Shown piece by piece: positions 53,811-64,000 of a stretch of 64,000 bases of DNA (positions within the stretch are counted from its first letter, which is position 1; each line of letters begins with the position of its first letter). The DNA comes from Lycocorax pyrrhopterus obiensis (taxonomy: Eukaryota > Chordata > Aves > Passeriformes > Paradisaeidae). The stretch lies in contig JACSVZ010000037.1 of the NCBI GenBank assembly GCA_014706295.1, positions 4,154,001 to 4,218,000 on the forward strand, written 5' to 3'. The position numbers were made by a program, and so were the translations under genes. The notes under the pieces were generated by a model. It had not been told where the DNA came from. It was given only the letters and a program-made list of their open reading frames with translations, and ran no database searches.

Positions 53811-55286
53811 TTAACTGACCAAAGCTCTGTATCTGGTGTGTGGGATCTGCTTATTTATCCAACTGCAAAACTTAAGTAGACATTTGCTGGGCTGCAAGAA
53901 GAGATTAATTACAAGTCTAGCCCAAATAAGGACAGGGACTGGATGTGGGTCTTCATTTCCCCCAGGACTGTCTCTCTGGGATTCTCAGCCCACCACATCA
54001 CTGGAGGCTCCATCACTTGCCACCCTGAGATGAAGGGGACACACACAGTTAAGGCCATCACCACAATTTAATTGTTTTGGCCAGACTTAGGGTTTGACAC
54101 GTCAGAATTTTCTGACAAATACTTCATTGCAGAATTCCTATGGCAGCTTTAGCACCCTGTGGATCAGACAGAGTTCTCCTCAGTTTCACAGAGCCAGCAA
54201 TAAGGAAACTTCCCTTTCAAGTCTCCAAAATGCTCCAAAATGCAGCACAGCTGCTTTAGGCTGAAGCTGTCTGCAAGCTGCAGGGACCAACAGGCTCTGA
54301 GGCTGTGCAGGTGGAGCTTTGCTGTCTATAAATAAGAGCACAGTTTGATCTTTGGCTCTGCCCAGGCTGGAGGGCTGCCAAATGTTTCTGGAAACTTGGA
54401 TGGAGCAGAACAAGAACAAATATGATAAAATGAGCTGGGGCTGACAATGATTTATAGAGTCAGTGATCATTACTCTGTGCTCACGGGCTGCACTTTCACG
54501 GTAATGCTTCACTTTTCAATAAACTTTGTTTTTGCCATTGGTAAAAACATCTCTCATTTAACATGGGTTGATCATCAAAACCCCCGAGTGCAGCAGCTCC
54601 AGCACTCACAGCTCAGGGCAGCTGATGGAAAAAAATGAGAGGGGAAAAAAGCTACACAGGGAAAAAAAAGAGGCGTGCTGGCACAATTTACCCCTGATGT
54701 ACACAGAGAGCACAGGCTGAGGCAATCTCAACCCAAACTTACCAAACACAGGGCAGAGCACTCCAAGGATTTGTTCCAGCAGCCAGTTCCCAATACAAAC
54801 CTCCCTTTTGTGACAAGATAAGTGCAGAACTTATCAGGAAAGCGTGTCCCAGGCTCTGTGCTCACGCCCTGGAGTTGCTGCCAGGCCAGCACAGGATCCT
54901 CCCTCCTCCCTCCCTCCCTGGCTCCAGGCAGCCACAAAGGTTCTTTGTTGGGCCTGGAACCAGCCCTGAAGAGGGGTCTAGGCTGGCCGAGCCCTCCTCG
55001 AGCTCCTGCAGGAAGGTTTAAATAAGGAGAGAGCAGAGCACACGTCAGTCACTGCAAGAACTCCCTGAACGCTTGCAGAGAACCTCCAGCTCAAAAAATC
55101 TCTCCAGCCATTGCCTGAATAATTAAAACCACTAAGAGACCGTGAAAGTTTCCTCCATTAATCAGTTCTATTTTCTAACACCACTGCCAGCTTTATTAGT
55201 AGCTTAACAAGATCACATTTTTATTTTTGTTTACTTCTTTAAACACTTCACCAAATAACCAGCTGAAAAATTGACCCACCCAAGGC

Positions 55287-55302
55287 AAAAAAAAAAAAAA
55301 AA
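55287..55302 (+). repeat. Poly(A) run, A16
   Basis: Sixteen consecutive A bases, about 240 bp from the donor of the RERE exon at 55542-55640. In gene sense this is a T-tract. No retroposon body is visible. Confidence 0.9.
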
Positions 55303-55370
55303 TCAACCAAACTTTTCTCCTGTCACTTTTCCATGAGCAATTCTGTCTTGCACTGGAACAGATTTTTTCA

Positions 55371-64000
<8,630 letters not shown>

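Overview
The window is a piece of a vertebrate nuclear genome, almost certainly a bird. Short exons with canonical GT/AG borders sit in long AT-rich introns, and four fragments match the 3' end of the avian CR1 LINE. The fourteen exons on the minus strand join in frame, without a stop, into about 1,253 codons of RERE (arginine-glutamic acid dipeptide repeats protein, also called atrophin-2), a nuclear receptor co-regulator. I see no second protein-coding gene and no RNA gene, CRISPR array or prokaryotic system.

Layout, in transcription order from right to left: the ELM2 domain (exons at 62759-62883, 61883-61982 and 55542-55640); the SANT domain (end of 55542-55640, then 37167-37247 and the start of 10910-11072); a basic linker and an acidic patch; the GATA-type zinc finger, split between 8749-8841 and 7806-8005; Ser/Lys-rich linkers (6528-6689, 5248-5361); the very large Pro/Gln-rich atrophin exon (3366-4735); the Arg/Glu repeat exons (2927-3149, 1751-2471); and the conserved atrophin C-terminus (341-487, 1-163). 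The N-terminal exons including the BAH domain lie beyond the right edge. About 17 C-terminal residues lie beyond the left edge. Adding the 293 residues I recall upstream in human RERE gives about 1,563 residues, close to human RERE (1,566), so the gene looks intact.

The three largest introns (26.1, 18.3 and 6.2 kb) separate the exons of the ELM2-SANT module and hold most of the non-coding interest. A dense CpG island (about 37330-38060) begins some 80 bases upstream, in gene sense, of the SANT exon at 37167-37247. It is a good candidate for an internal promoter. Exons downstream of it contain no in-frame Met until the one at 7881-7883, which by my count is residue 555, the start expected for the recalled human short isoform lacking 554 N-terminal residues. 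A second, smaller CpG-rich block (about 43340-43790) carries a perfect palindromic RFX X-box. Two local tandem duplications (173 bp and 68 bp periods), a compound TAC/TAT microsatellite and the CR1 fragments are the other structured elements. The rest of the introns is unremarkable AT-rich sequence by eye.

Together the encoded parts describe a chromatin adaptor. ELM2-SANT recruits HDAC1/2, the zinc finger and basic/acidic linkers lie next to it, and the Pro-rich and RE-repeat C-terminal half contacts nuclear receptors and other transcription factors. Exon calls come from direct translation and comparison with remembered human RERE; functional statements are family knowledge; regulatory calls are inference.
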